From: Isoetes taiwanensis
Lineage: Eukaryota > Streptophyta > Lycopodiopsida > Isoetales > Isoetaceae
Assembly: GCA_021234155.1 (NCBI GenBank)
Contig: JAJEKV010000010.1
Location: 6,978,871-7,042,870, forward strand
DNA length: 64,000 nt
Direction of reading: 5' to 3'
The notes beneath the pieces were generated by a model that saw only the letters and a list, made by a program, of their open reading frames with translations, made no database searches and was not told where the DNA came from. The first letter of the stretch is position 1, and every line of letters starts with the position of its first letter. Both the position numbers and the translations under genes were made by a program. Shown piece by piece: positions 31,600 to 43,169 of this stretch.

Positions 31600-32394
31600 T
31601 AGTATCATCTTAAGACAGCAGTATCTTGAGCATATTGTAACATTCATCGTTGAAACATACACTAAGTATCTTACAGTTCTGTTTAAGTGTTGCTTTGTCA
31701 TGCTCGAACCTTGTTTCAACAGATATTCTCTTGTGCATAGCACAGAGTTTGCTTTTTTTTGCCTCCATATTCTTCTTAAAGCTTGGTGCTGTCTTATTTG
31801 ATTTCCTTTCAAATTACTATTCTGTACCTTTAATATCATCCCACCTATATGCTTTCACATGCAATGGAGCAGAATCTCTTATTCTAAACTTTGTGTTGTT
31901 TTATGCTCTATCTTGTCTTAATAAATCTAAATTCTGTTTCTAACAGAGGGACATCCTTACACCCACTGCATTCAAACAACATTTTGAACTTGTAGCAACC
32001 TAGCTTTAAGATTGCAACAAAAGAAAACTACATGGGTACGATTCTGCCGTTGTTATTTTAGATTTCTTTTGTGATTGTTTTGATATGGCATGGAAGGCAT
32101 TCTAAAGTTAGGTAGACAAAGTAGAACATGCCACACTACTTTATTTCCTTGTGTGCTGATTCTTATGACATGGAAGGAGTTCGATAGACAAAGTAAACCT
32201 GCACAGATCATTATCATTTCTTTAAGCAGACCTTTACCACTTTTTAAAGCTGCTTGAAAGAGGCTTTTACCAATATATCTACTAGCTTCTCCATAATATC
32301 TTGCTTTTATCATGTCCTAAATGGACCCTTGATGCTTCATAATGCTGTGGAACTGGTTTGATAGATAGGTGGAACTGATGCAGGAAAAGGCAAC
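31600..32394. other. Gene-free stretch
   Basis: No coding signal. An imperfect internal duplication (GACATGGAAGGAGTTCGATAGACAAAGTA against GGCATGGAAGGCATT..TAGACAAAGTA) lies at 32088-32200. Confidence 0.4.
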
Positions 32395-32532
32395 AGGGTT
32401 AGAAAAAAGGATAATTTAATTGGGATGCCTTAGAAAAAGAGATAGTAAGCTGCTAGGAATCTGCTCAAGAAAAAAGATAGTTTAATCGGAATAAAATGCC
32501 TTAGCAAAAGAGATACTAAATTGCTACAAATC
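32395..32532 (+). repeat. ~69-bp imperfect tandem duplication
   Basis: Two units each read AAAAARGATARTTTAATYGG, then ATGCCTTAG, an AAAGAGATA core and ATCTG. Confidence 0.65.
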
Positions 32533-32587
32533 TGGGTAGCTATGACACACAATAGAGGAAAGACAAGTAGAACTCATGGACTCCATG

Positions 32588-33410
32588 TCAAGCAGCTATC
32601 GATGCACAACAGATGCAAAGACCAGCAGGCCTTATAGGAGAAATCTGCCATTCTTGCCCACTCTTGGCTTGAGTATCATAGACAAGAGTTGGACAGTCTT
32701 TTGTGGGAAACAAGAACAACTTTCCATCTAAGCTTCCCAAGCAGAAATTGTGCTTCACACTACTCAATATGGGCATTCTGATTCTTTTCCACACATTATC
32801 AGCCTGATTGAATACCACAAGCTTGCGTTCGTCTTTCCACTCAACACAGTACAGAAAATCCTGCAACACTAAGTATCTTAGACAGCAACAATAAGATTAA
32901 CATTCAGCAATAATAAAAAATTCTGTTTCTGATCTTCTATAATTTACTCCCTGCTTGGCAAAGGAAAACATCTTGCAAACATAGGGCAGATGGTCCAAAG
33001 TTAAATTATAGATCCAAAGAACATTTCTGAGTAGCTAAACGAGGACCAAATATGAATGCTTTCACACGCCCCTTCCAATGATCTGAACAATCATTTATTT
33101 TATGCTTTGGTACACCATGATAACCAGAGATTTTGGGCATCATAGTCACCCAAGATCCAATTGAGACATGAAGTTCTTCCCATTCATCTTCAGCATTCTT
33201 CTTATTGCGCAAAAAAATTGTCTTTGCTCCAGACCTTGACATCTGCAACACAAAAATAAATCAATTCCAAATTAAATAAACACCCATTTGATCGAGCTCA
33301 CCTCTGTTGCAAAGAACTCTAAATCAAGCCACTCTCTTCTGAACAATTTCGATGCTGGCCTATGAATAATTTTGATGCTGTCGAGACGAACCGGATCCTT
33401 TCTGTGCAAC
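32588..33410 (-). CDS. F-box/kelch-like protein, C-terminal exons
   Basis: Three exons run on the minus strand: about 33302-33410 (LHRKDPVRLDSIKIIHRP, KLFRREWLDLEFFATE, donor GAG|GTGAGC), about 33012-33242 (MSRSGAKTIFLRNKKNAEDE, WKGRVKAFIFGPRLATQKC) and 32588-32860 (DFLYCVEWKDERKLVVFNQ, DNVWKRIRMPILSSVKHNFC, GSLDGKLFLFPTK), ending in a stop at 32588. Exons 1 and 2 join in phase 0. The pattern 'W-x-x-I-x-x-P' followed by 'LGSLDGKLFL' is that of kelch blades in plant F-box/kelch proteins, which recruit substrates to SCF ubiquitin ligases. The F-box itself and the first blades are not seen upstream of 33410, so the gene is partial or begins in an exon I cannot place. The exon 2 donor is uncertain. 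Confidence 0.55.
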
Positions 33411-33676
33411 TACGATAATCTACGATAATCCCTTTCAAAATTGTCATGTTTAGGTTTTCGAGATTAGATTACCTAGATTTTAGTTTTCCCAAATAACCAT
33501 AATGAATGGAGGCTCGAAAAGGGAAATTTCCAAATCTACGTATCTTTAGAGAATTTTAGATGTATCTCATATGAAATATTTTAGTGGATATGGTGCCACG
33601 TTGACATGCCTTTCTAACACACAACTTGTTTCTTATTGGATCAAGCTGATGTGGAATATTCAAATTTTGGAATGGG

Positions 33677-33985
33677 ATGCAAGATGACTCCATTTTTTCT
33701 CTAATGATAATTTTTTGTCAAGCATCCAACAAGGATGCTGATCTGGAAGTGTCAACAGAGCAATCCGCCCCATCAACGATCAGGCACAAGGCATCAGCCA
33801 TCACCCTACTCATTCCATATTTAGTACATCTTGTTATGTATACTCCAGTGCAGGCCACAATTGAGGAGGAGTTCTATGACCTACAAGACGCTGTTAGACT
33901 GCATGCAGAGATAGCAATGTCTGCATGCTTATTTGGACCTACTCATTTGCATATAGATGTCTTTGCTTTGTTCCAACATTCTTGA
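33677..33985 (+). other. Unsupported 102-codon open frame
   Basis: The frame reads ASNKDADLEVSTEQSAPSTI and IEEEFYDLQDAVRLHAEIAM with ordinary amino-acid composition. I recognise no family and see no clear splice context. It might be a stray exon. Confidence 0.2.
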
Positions 33986-34380
33986 AGGGTATGGATTAGG
34001 ATTTCTGAAAGTTCTGGAAACCTCCAGAATCCAATCCACGTAAACTGGTCTAGCATCTTGCCCACCCCAACTACTTGCAAAATTATGTGGCAATGTTTAG
34101 AATATATCATCATTCTAAATAATCATTATAAACGACGTTCTTATATCTTATATCTCTCTCTGGCTTGAATGCCATCCCGATAACATATTTCGAAGATGGT
34201 CCTTACAAGCTCGAGCATACTTCCAACTATACATCAAAGTTATATTTGCTCCTTCTATTTCTTACTCTACTAACAGACGTGTGCTTAGCGTTGTTGGGCA
34301 TAAGTCAAGGTTTGTGTTAATCCACTATAATAAAGTACTGGAGGTTCCTAGCTAAAGGTGTAATACATAAAGACAGGCAA

Positions 34381-35272
34381 TTAAGTTTACCCAATCCGTT
34401 TGGTATTGCGGGAGGGTATTCTCGCAATGGTGGAAACTATGATTCTGGTATTGTATTGTATTGAAAATGGTATGTTTGTGCATGTTTGAGCTGCTCTTTT
34501 GTTGTGAGGAGCAAGTTTCTATTTCAGTGTTGTCTTTGTGTCATGTTTTTTTAAGTGAACTCAATGGTGTAAGAAAGGAATTTGGAGCTTTCCTTTTTGA
34601 GCAAGGGCGGCAATGGATCCCAGCGGGGCAGGCAAGCAGGGAGGGGTTCTGGTGTGGAGGAAGAGAATTGATCCAGCAGGCCGATTTGCAGCCGATTTGC
34701 AGGCCGATTTGTAGGCATTTGAGTAGGGGTGGTGGAGCGAGCAGGGAGTTCCAGGTTGTGTTCTTGTGGCCGGAATCATCCGATTTAGGACAGAAGCCAT
34801 ACATTAGGCAACTTAGGGCATGTTTTCTTTGTTCTATATTTCGGAAATTGGTCTTGTATTTCTTGATTCTTTCGGTTTCTCGCTTGGTGATGGTGGGTTC
34901 AAATCCCATAAGGATTGTGTGAAGATTGTGGCAGGGCTTCAAATCCTCCAAGCAGAGCACATCTGTCTCCTCTGTGCTTTGATTCCTGGCTAGGACTGTT
35001 ACAAGATTCACTCCAGACTCATGGCCGCACTAAGATCCATTCATGAGGATTCATCCGCTCCTGATTGTCAGGATTCATTACGGCAGGCCGCGCTTACGGC
35101 TGGGTTTTTTTTGGCTTCAACCATACGTCCGATCTGCACCATTGACACTGAAATGGAGTTTTCTTCTCAAAATTCTAATAGGCTTTGATTTAGAATCCCG
35201 CATAGAATATTCGCCAAATCAAAGGTCCGAATTGAAAGATGCAATATAACCCATAAAGAGTCTTGACTAATG
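34381..35272. mobile_element. Insertion of 892 bp specific to copy B, 6-bp flanking repeat
   Basis: Copy A has a single AGGCAA at this point (near 3978); copy B has AGGCAA at 34375-34380 and 35273-35278 around the insert. No reverse transcriptase or transposase frame is seen. A tRNA T-arm-like GGTTCAAATCC lies at 34896-34906. The left part (CCGTTTGGTATTGCGGGAGG, TTTGAGCTGCT) is distantly like 51185-51300. The element class is not clear. Confidence 0.65.
34896..34906 (+). promoter_or_regulatory. B-box-like motif (GGTTCAAATCC)
   Basis: The 11-mer matches the tRNA T-loop/B-box consensus and is flanked by a short TGGG/CCCA stem. No complete tRNA can be folded around it. It suggests a tRNA-derived SINE component. 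Confidence 0.3.
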
Positions 35273-35569
35273 AGGCAAGTTATATGACAAAAATCAAGAC
35301 TCTCTAACCAACATGCATTCTTCATTAGCTACTACTCAATATTACTATGTGATGGCTCAAGACAAATAAGTCCTATCATTCTCAAGCAAACCCAACAAAA
35401 GTCACATGTCATTGTTCGCTCGATGGGTTTTTTCCATTGTTATTATTCGATGGCCATGCAGGCATTCATCAAACAGTTTATATCTAACTTCGAAAGGTTA
35501 TATACCTTTGCAATTATAATTAGTCTGTGTGTAGGAGGTTTTACAATTACTTCCATAGTGGTTTTCCGT

Positions 35570-35807
35570 GCATCAAGAAGAGCATTTTCTTAACTTTTGA
35601 GTCTATAAAGAAACAAAAAGTAGAAGGGCAGGCGTGGGGCAAGGGTAGGTGTAGTTTTGCAAAGCTTTTATTTTTCCAAAATAGGGTGAATGGACTTATA
35701 GATCTTGAGATGACATATATGACAACGAGAAAAGAGCCTCGCAAGTGGAAAGAAGGTCAAGAGCTTGGAAAAATGACAATAGGTACAACCATGGAAGCAT
35801 CCACTAA
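35570..35807 (+). repeat. 240-bp block, copy 3 of 4
   Basis: Left-edge copy in segmental-duplication copy B, corresponding to 4271-4510. Confidence 0.75.
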
Positions 35808-37238
35808 GATGAATATCTCTTCCAAAGCTTATTGATCTTCTTCTGGTAAATTATCTCTTATGGGGAGTGTGTAAAGGAAGGAAGGAAGAAAACTAAAACT
35901 ATGCATGAGGGCGAGAATAAGAATGACAAATGTGCAATTTGGGTCCAATTTCGAGTGATAGAATACGTCGTGCAAGATAGTTTTTCCATCAAAATCCCAA
36001 CATCAAGGGTAAAATAATCTTGGTCCATAAGTAAAAGGAATAATTGTCTATACATCACTAGAAATGGGGCCCAGCATTGTTGGGCAATTTTCACCTAAAT
36101 GAACCTTAAGAATGATGTTGTTGCCTCCAATTCATTGGCTATCCACACCTATAAAAAACATGTGAATGTTGATGACCTTTAGATTTTATTTGTTTTTTTC
36201 TTTGGGATACAGGAAGATAGTTCTAAATCATAAAAGGATTTGCTTTCTTTTTTTTTGTGGGGACTAGGGATACCGGATTGTGGTCCAAAAAGAAACAGGA
36301 AAATATATTTTGGAATACACTTTGTATTCCATAATAGGATTTTGCTTACAACGGGAGAGGGGCCGAATTGTTTTCCCGCCTCCTTTAGTTTGATCTGGCG
36401 ATAATCCTGTTTGGTGATCTACTTCAGCTCCAGATTGTTGTTTTCAAACCCTGGATGATGATGACGACTCTGATATGTTGAGCTAGTTGCCTGGAGCAGG
36501 TTCAATGACTCGATTTAGATTAGGGTAAAGAACTCCATGTGCAAACGGCGCTAGTTTCTGGAGAACCTACTTAGACAGTCCATGTTTTTTTTCCACATTT
36601 TTGGTCCTTGCTTTGTAGTTACGGTGTTCCTAGTTCTTTCCTTATAGACCAAGTATCCTTGAAGCCCGAGGCAATCCTTTTCATTTTCTCAAGGAGCACA
36701 CACCCAGTTGAAGAAATTGTTTCTATGTCCTCCTTTTCTACATATTGGATTGTATCATCCTTTAGATTCAAGGAATACCCAGTTCATTTCTTGCATATGC
36801 AGTGATTAAATCCAATAAGAGATTGAACAGCTTGGAATATGGTTTATAGTGAAGCATTTTTTCTTGAGATTTGGGGCTTTCTTGTGATTTCCTTTACCTT
36901 GCCGAGTTAAAAAAATGCAGATTGAACAATCCGTTAATAGATTTGCTATTGCTGGCTGTCTGATTCTTGCAGCCGACCACCAAATGCATGTGAAGTCTGT
37001 TGTGGTGCTATGGTATGTGAAATTTGTTGGCTTTGCTCGAAACACTTTTGATTTTGGACGTTTGCTGGTTTGTTACAAGAAGGACGTTTCTACAACAGTA
37101 AATCTGTTAAAAGAAGCTCTAATATTTGCATTTACAATTTTCTTTTAGCTGTTAGTTCATCATGGTAAGACATTTCTCAAATATATACTCAAGACTTTGT
37201 ATACTTGCACTATTTTGTCTTATTGAAAAGCCTACAGC

Positions 37239-37745
37239 CGAACTAATGCTAGTATGGCAGTGATTCCAGACAAAATTAGTATTACAATATTTGAGAAAAT
37301 GACATGTCATAATGAGATATCGTGGACTGCTCTAATTATGGCTTATGCCTGTCATGGACATGGAAAACAAGAACTGCAGAGATTTTAGCACATGAAAGTG
37401 GAGGGCATTAATCCAGATTGTGTTACTTTGAGCAGCATTCTTCTAAAATGTTGTTGTAATGGTCTTGTAGATGAGGCCTTTCATTATTTTATTACTGTGA
37501 GTAAAGACTACGCAATCAACCCGACAGTTGAGCAGCATGGATGTCTAGTTAATGTTCTTGCACGAGCGGGGTTGTTAGATGATGCGGAATGCTTAGCTGA
37601 AAGGTTTGCCTTTCCAAGCAGATGTCTTTGCATGGGCAGCTTTGCTAGGCTCTTGCAGAACTTATGCTGCAAAGTCTGCAAATTCTTTTACCTGCAAAAT
37701 CTTTTATTACCAATAATAACAAAAGAGATGAATCTACTCTACTGA
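37239..37745 (+). pseudogene. PPR fragment in copy B, disabled
   Basis: The counterpart of 5919-6416. It reads KMTCHNEISWTALIMAYACH, then RF, a TAG stop where copy A has CAG, then HMKVEGINPDCVTLSSILLK, keeping the ~15 bp that copy A has lost. It shares with A the one-base shift after FAFPS. The two copies therefore carry one common and several private defects. Confidence 0.75.
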
Positions 37746-39182
37746 CATTGCAGATGCAGACATGTTGTTTTCTGTGCTAGTATTATGTGATGCCAACATA
37801 TCGATAGTGTAGAGGGAGGTTTTCTAATCCCTTACTCTACTTTTGATGTTTGATGGCAAAAGTGATATAGGAAGAAAGGCCACATGTGTAAATGAACTTT
37901 AAATGACAATAACTAGATGACGCATGTTGATGTTGACCAACTAGCTGTTCGGGAAATTAGCTGCAAAGTCTACATTTCTTTTGATCTAGGAGATGCTTCT
38001 CCATATATATTATTGTCAAATAGATATGCTAAAGATTCATGATACAAGCAAAGTTTATTTTCCTCATATGTTAATCGTTGCCTGCTAATTCGCTTCTCGC
38101 ACAACTGCTTTTCTGTTATGTAGTTTTTAACGATTATGTAAAATCTGCAGGAGTTATTGTTTGTAATGGGATATATTTGGATGTTGTAGGTGGGCCTCTT
38201 TCTGATGGGGATTCTCTGCTTCCAGAAGCTTCCCATCCCCAGCCGCTTTTTGGCCTTTAATTTTAGTACTTTGCGAGGTTCCTTCATATTTTTTATTTTT
38301 AGCATCTTTTATTGTGGAGCTTTACATTAACACTAGAATGGTCAGGTGATGGATCAGAAATGGTCCATTTGAAGTGTTCAGTTTAAAATTCATATAAAAT
38401 CAATAGTACAAAGTCTATTCGAACCCTTCCTAGGAGTTCATATATGGCAGTCATGGTCCACTAAAAAAATACCTAAAAATATATATGCCTCCCTTCTTGT
38501 AACTTATGCTTTAGCAAACTAAGGGGGGTCAAGTACCAAAAGCTTCATGTTTACATAAAGCCAAACTGTCTCAATAAAATGATTTTTTCAACTTTTTTGG
38601 TTATCATGATATTTGTCTACACAAGATAGGGAAAATGACACAAAAAATCACACGTCAATCCGAAGTCTATGAAGAAGGATAGAGCCATTCAAACATGACA
38701 GGGTCAAAACTGCTTTCTGCCTCCTCAGAACCAATTATGGTTCCCAGAAGGCAGTTGTAGTTTAAATACAACAACTTTTACAGGGAAATGCATTTTGAGC
38801 TAATATTTGATATATAAGCAATTGACAAGTTCCTCCATCCCATAAAAATATTGGCTGGCCCTAAATTTGATGTTTGGACTTTCACTCTTGATCTCACATT
38901 TAGGTAGCTTGTAATAATGGTTAATATTTCTCTGTATAGAGCAAAACTTACTCTATGATGTTCCTTAAAAAATCATAGTATGAAAGTTCAAAATGATATG
39001 AAAGCAATGCAAAAATAAGCTTATTAAAAATGCAACAGACATGGTCACAAGAAATCAAGAAAGGTTTCTGTACCTGAGCCCATTACTAGTCCATAGGTCT
39101 ATTTAAAATCAATAACTTCCTTATGTTAATTGATCTCAAGTTAAATTTCCTTATATTAATTGATCTCAAGTCAATAACTTCC

Positions 39183-39406
39183 TTGCATCAAGAAGAGCAT
39201 TTTCTTAACTTTTGAGTCTATAAAGAAACGAGAAGTAGAAGGGCAGGCGTGGGGCAAGGGTAGGTGTAGTTTTGCAAAGCTTTTATTTTTCCAAAATAGG
39301 GTGAATGGACTTATGGATCTTGAGATGACATATATGACAACGAGAAAAGAGCCTCGCAAAAGGAAAGGAGGTCAAGAGCTTGGAAAAATGACAATAGATA
39401 CAACAA
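39183..39406 (+). repeat. 240-bp block, copy 4 of 4, truncated
   Basis: Right-edge copy in segmental-duplication copy B. It breaks off in ATAGATACAACAA at the LINE insertion. Confidence 0.7.
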
Positions 39407-39700
39407 TTTTTTTTTTTTTTTGAAGGACTTGAGCCTTTATTATCCAGAGAAAGTTACAGAGTACAATGGGGACTAATAACTCAATGGAGAGAATGTCCAC
39501 CAGAGCAAAACCACCCCACTCAAATACAGCATCTAAACAATATGAAAAGCAGGTAAAAACTCAAAAGTAAGTATGAATCTGAAGATAGTACTCCCAAATA
39601 CGGCTTTTCACCTCATTAGCAATTGATGAGCACCTGAATGCTTTGACAATTCGTTGTTGGGCATCAAGAAGAACTACAAGAGAAGGGGTCAATTAGTGTC
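39407..39700 (-). mobile_element. 5'-truncated LINE tail
   Basis: The T run at 39407-39421 followed by GAAGGAC is the reverse complement of a GTCCTTC-polyA LINE end, as at 9181 and 42806. On the minus strand the adjacent frame reads VVLLDAQQRIVKAFRCSSIA and VKSRIWEYYLQIHTYF then stop, comparable with the C-terminus of the plus-strand LINE at 42540-42640 (TVAQKKILTSYECSS). The 5' limit is approximate. Confidence 0.65.
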
Positions 39701-39719
39701 ATCAAAACGTCACCAGAAA

Positions 39720-40330
39720 ATTAGAAAATGTACACATGACATTATTAGTGACATTATTTTCAGTAGTAATGCTATAGGTGCCACATTTTATGTCACCTAT
39801 AGCCTCACTTTGTGCGTCATCAATAGCGTTAGTAACTTTGCTATGACAATATAGATGTTGCTATTAGCACCAATTATAGTGTCACCAATTGTTACACACA
39901 TAGCATCAGTGTTACTGTCACTGCCCACTAGTGACCCACTAGTGACACTCTAGGTGTTGCTATTAGCAGCAATTATAGCATCATCAGTTGTTACACATAT
40001 AACATCAATATTTAATAATGACATTATAGGTGGTGGTATTAGCATCAAATATAATATCACCTTTAGTGTCATAAATTACGTCAATGTTTGTGTGGCCATA
40101 GTATATACCATAATAGATGTTACTATTAATATCATCAATAGTGCCAAATATTGTCCCAGTAGTTGTATCAAACATTATGTCAATTCATATAGGTGATACA
40201 CAATCTTATTTGCTTCAACATCACAAGTATTATTGTCTCAATAATTGTATTCATATCGCCTTTGATATTAACACGATTCATCACGGAAATTCAGTAAAGC
40301 TATAGTATCACAGTAAAGTTACTAAGATCG
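39720..40330. repeat. Degenerate repeats with GTCAC/AGTGAC words
   Basis: GTTGCTATTAGCA, CAATTATAG and TTGTTACACA appear in order at 39854-39915 and 39957-40015, with a weaker third version near 40113. Many short words such as CACTAGTGAC and TAGTGTCA recur on both strands. Subterminal repeats of a DNA transposon would look like this, but no terminal inverted repeat or transposase is seen. Confidence 0.45.
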
Positions 40331-40777
40331 CATCATTAGTGTATTTAGCATCACAAACACAAAAACACATTAATGATTATCATTACAAGAAATTTATCGC
40401 GGTAGCACATTTCTCTTTCCCGACCTCCCTTTGTGTATCGTGAACATTTTCGTCTGCCGACTTACTCATTGCTGGAATTGTGTCTAATAGTGGAATACTT
40501 GTAGTTTATCGAGTTTTGTGTGCCATGTTCTGTGTAGATTAGTTTAAGCTAAATACTTATGGCTATACTTATTTTGACTTACTTTTCAATTTATAACAAC
40601 TCAAAAGAAGATGGGTCAAAGGTATAAGTCATGATAACAGTGACATCTGTGATCTAGTCTCATTGTGAGCAGAGATGGAGTCGGAGGCTTGGTTCCAAAA
40701 GTCCCCAGGAAGTCTTGTAACCTACCGGAAGGAATTCAAATTTAGTTATAGTTTAGAGATAATTCACATCAGATATT
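40331..40777. other. Gene-free stretch
   Basis: Nothing coding or structured that I can support. The LINE 5' truncation point should lie near its right end. Confidence 0.35.
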
Positions 40778-42826
40778 ATGAAGCTGCATATCTCTGCTCG
40801 GGCGACTGTCCTGTTCCATGGTGAGCCGTCACATGCCTTTTCACTCGGTCGTGGCATTCGCCAGGGATGCCCTTTAGCACCATTGCTTTTCACAATTGTT
40901 GCAGAGGCTTTGTCGCAGTTATTCACTATTGCAACGACAGAGGGACTTCTCCATGGTCTTGCAATGGAGGATGGCACACAAGAGGTTTGCAATCAATATG
41001 CAGACGACTCGCTAATGATGAGAATCTTGCTGCTGCCAAAATGCTTTTAGACACTTTTTCACTGGCTTCCGGTGTTCTTGTGGGGTGGCAGAAGTGTACA
41101 GCTTTGTGGACATTGGATAATCCGGCTCCGGCATGTGTTCACGATTATCCATGGAAATTACTTGGGCATGGACAGACCATCAAGTTGTTGGGGATTCCAG
41201 TTGGCATCCATGTTACTATGGGAGCTGCATGGGAGGAGATCATTAGGGGTTTGGAGAAGCACTTGTTCTGGTGGTCCACTGCTAAGTTGTCTCTTGCAGG
41301 TCGCATTACAGTGGCCAAGTCAGTCCTTAGTAGTACCCATGTTTATATGGCATCCTTACTGCTGGCACCACAGATCAAAGTGCGTGAGCTCATTGCAATA
41401 GTTCGGAACTTTATTTTGGCAGGTACTGAGGAAGGTGTCAGAGTTAAGGTGGCTTGGTCGGTGCATCCTTCCAAAATGGGCGTGTGGTCTGGGTATGATG
41501 GACTTCTTCTTTGCAGAGCAAAGTGCTTATTTCAAAGTTCATTTGGAGACTCTCAATGGTGAGAATGACTCTCCCCGGGTTCACGCCTTCTTAGACAAGC
41601 TCTTGGTCATCCTTTGATCCCTCTAGGCAAGAAGGTCACAAACTAGTCCTACCTTGGGCTTTATTTCGGACTCTGCAGCCTATTCCAAGCGCTTCTCCAT
41701 TTTTGCCCGGCTTGTTGGCAAAGATGGGAGGTAGTCGACATCTTTTCTCGCCATGCCCCTCTATCCACACCCTATTGGAGACTCCATGGTGGTGGGCACC
41801 ACTTTCTTCAGACCCCTCAGCACCTCCATTGGCAGCCTCAGTTCATCCCCTCACACAGAGACGATGGGTTCTTGCAGGTGTTGTCTCTATTCAAGCATGG
41901 TATGAGGAGGATCGCTGCTGTCTTGGCTCGAATTTCGTGCAAAGTTCCCCGCTCTCTCGTTGGGATGTATCTCTATGGGAGAAGATCGCAAAAAAATTTG
42001 CCTCTCATAGTGCAAGTTGGTGTTGTTTGAAAGGGTGCCATGGGACCGCCATGAAAATATTCACAAAGGCAAGCAATTTGTCAGATCAGTATATCGCCTT
42101 CTTTTAGCACCACAACCCCTCCAGTTGCCAGATGGGTGGCACCTACATGTTCCACAGCCTACTTTGTGTCGTACATGGCGATGGCTTTGGGATAGGTTGC
42201 TCCACCCTAAAGTCTCTGTACTGTGGTGGCAGGTTATCTACAGGTGCCTGCGGGTTAATGCCTTTCGACATCGCTATGATCCTCGCATATCTGCAGTATG
42301 CCCGCTCTGCCTCTCGGACGTTGAGACTCTTGAGCATTGTCTCTTTGATTGTCCTGAGGTTCAACCAGCGTGGTCCTGGCTACAAGGTTTGTTTAACAGT
42401 ATATTGGACTGCCGATGCATCCTTTTGGCGTCCTATCCCAACGCATGGCCTCCAGCTAAACAAAGGGCATTTCATCTTGGTTCTGGTTGGCTCCTATGGT
42501 CGATATGGGAGCGTCGCAGACACCACATCTTTCAGGGCATTTATTCATCTGCACACAGTGTTATTACAGTGGCCCAGAAAAAGATATTGACATCCTACGA
42601 GTGTTCTTCCCTTGACTCAGAACTGGTGGAACGCATCTGAATTCAGTATCTTCGAATTGATTCTTATCATTAGTCTCCTATTCTGGAGTAAGTACATTGT
42701 GCTCCAGGCTCGTGCTCCTGTGGCATCTCTGTGTGCTTACACAGTTAGATGAGACATGTAAATGTTGTACTTTTTCTCTGATTAATAAACTTTTTGGCTT
42801 TCGTCCTTCCAAAAAAAAAAAAAAAA
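40778..42826 (+). mobile_element. 5'-truncated LINE (L1-type), RT to zf-RVT and poly-A
   Basis: Starts within the reverse transcriptase: KLHISARATVLFHGEPSHAF, LGRGIRQGCPLAPLLFTIV and NQYADDS, the catalytic YADD. A shifted frame from 41044 carries LLDTFSLASGVLVGWQKC, KLLGIPVGIHVTM and LSLAGRITVAKSVLSSTHVY. After further shifts, 42017-42640 carries the zf-RVT domain with CPLCLSDVETLEHCLFDC and LLWSIWERRRHHIF. A 3' untranslated region ends GTCCTTCC plus 16 A residues. At least three frame changes make it dead. I could not find a target-site duplication. Confidence 0.85.
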
Positions 42827-43004
42827 CAGGGTGCTGCGCACGGAGGGTTGCCCTCCGTGACCCGAGAGTGAAATGGCTTAAATCACTCTTCAAAGTCATG
42901 TTTTCGAGCATATACTGACATATACTTGGAATATGCCACAAACCCACATGGATGAGACATTTTCCCTCTGTTGCAAAGCTAAGTTGAGTTAAGTTCATTA
43001 TTGC

Positions 43005-43169
43005 ATAGTAGCTGAACATGGTCTTGGTATCAAGCAGATGGATGTCAAGATTGCTTTTCTTAATTTAAAATTAGAAGAGGAAGTGTACATGAGCCAGGCA
43101 CCTAGTTTCATCTCAGCAGGGCAAGAGCAGCTTGTTTACAAACTTCAGAAAGCTATAGAAAATAATTGA
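43005..43169 (+). pseudogene. Ty1/copia reverse-transcriptase scrap
   Basis: The frame reads VAEHGLGIKQMDVKIAFLN, LEEEVYMSQAPSFI and QLVYKLQKAI and then stops. In copia elements this is the conserved 'QMDVKTAFLNGxLxEEIYMxQPxGF' stretch of the reverse transcriptase. Only about 50 codons remain and no LTR is visible. Confidence 0.8.

Larger units (their letters stand above)
34126..39406 (+). repeat. Segmental duplication, copy B (pairs with 3725-9433)
   Basis: Same order and orientation as copy A. It contains an extra 892 bp at 34381-35272 and lacks the LINE-derived element of copy A. Its right end is cut at 39406 by the T run of a minus-strand LINE tail. Confidence 0.85.
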
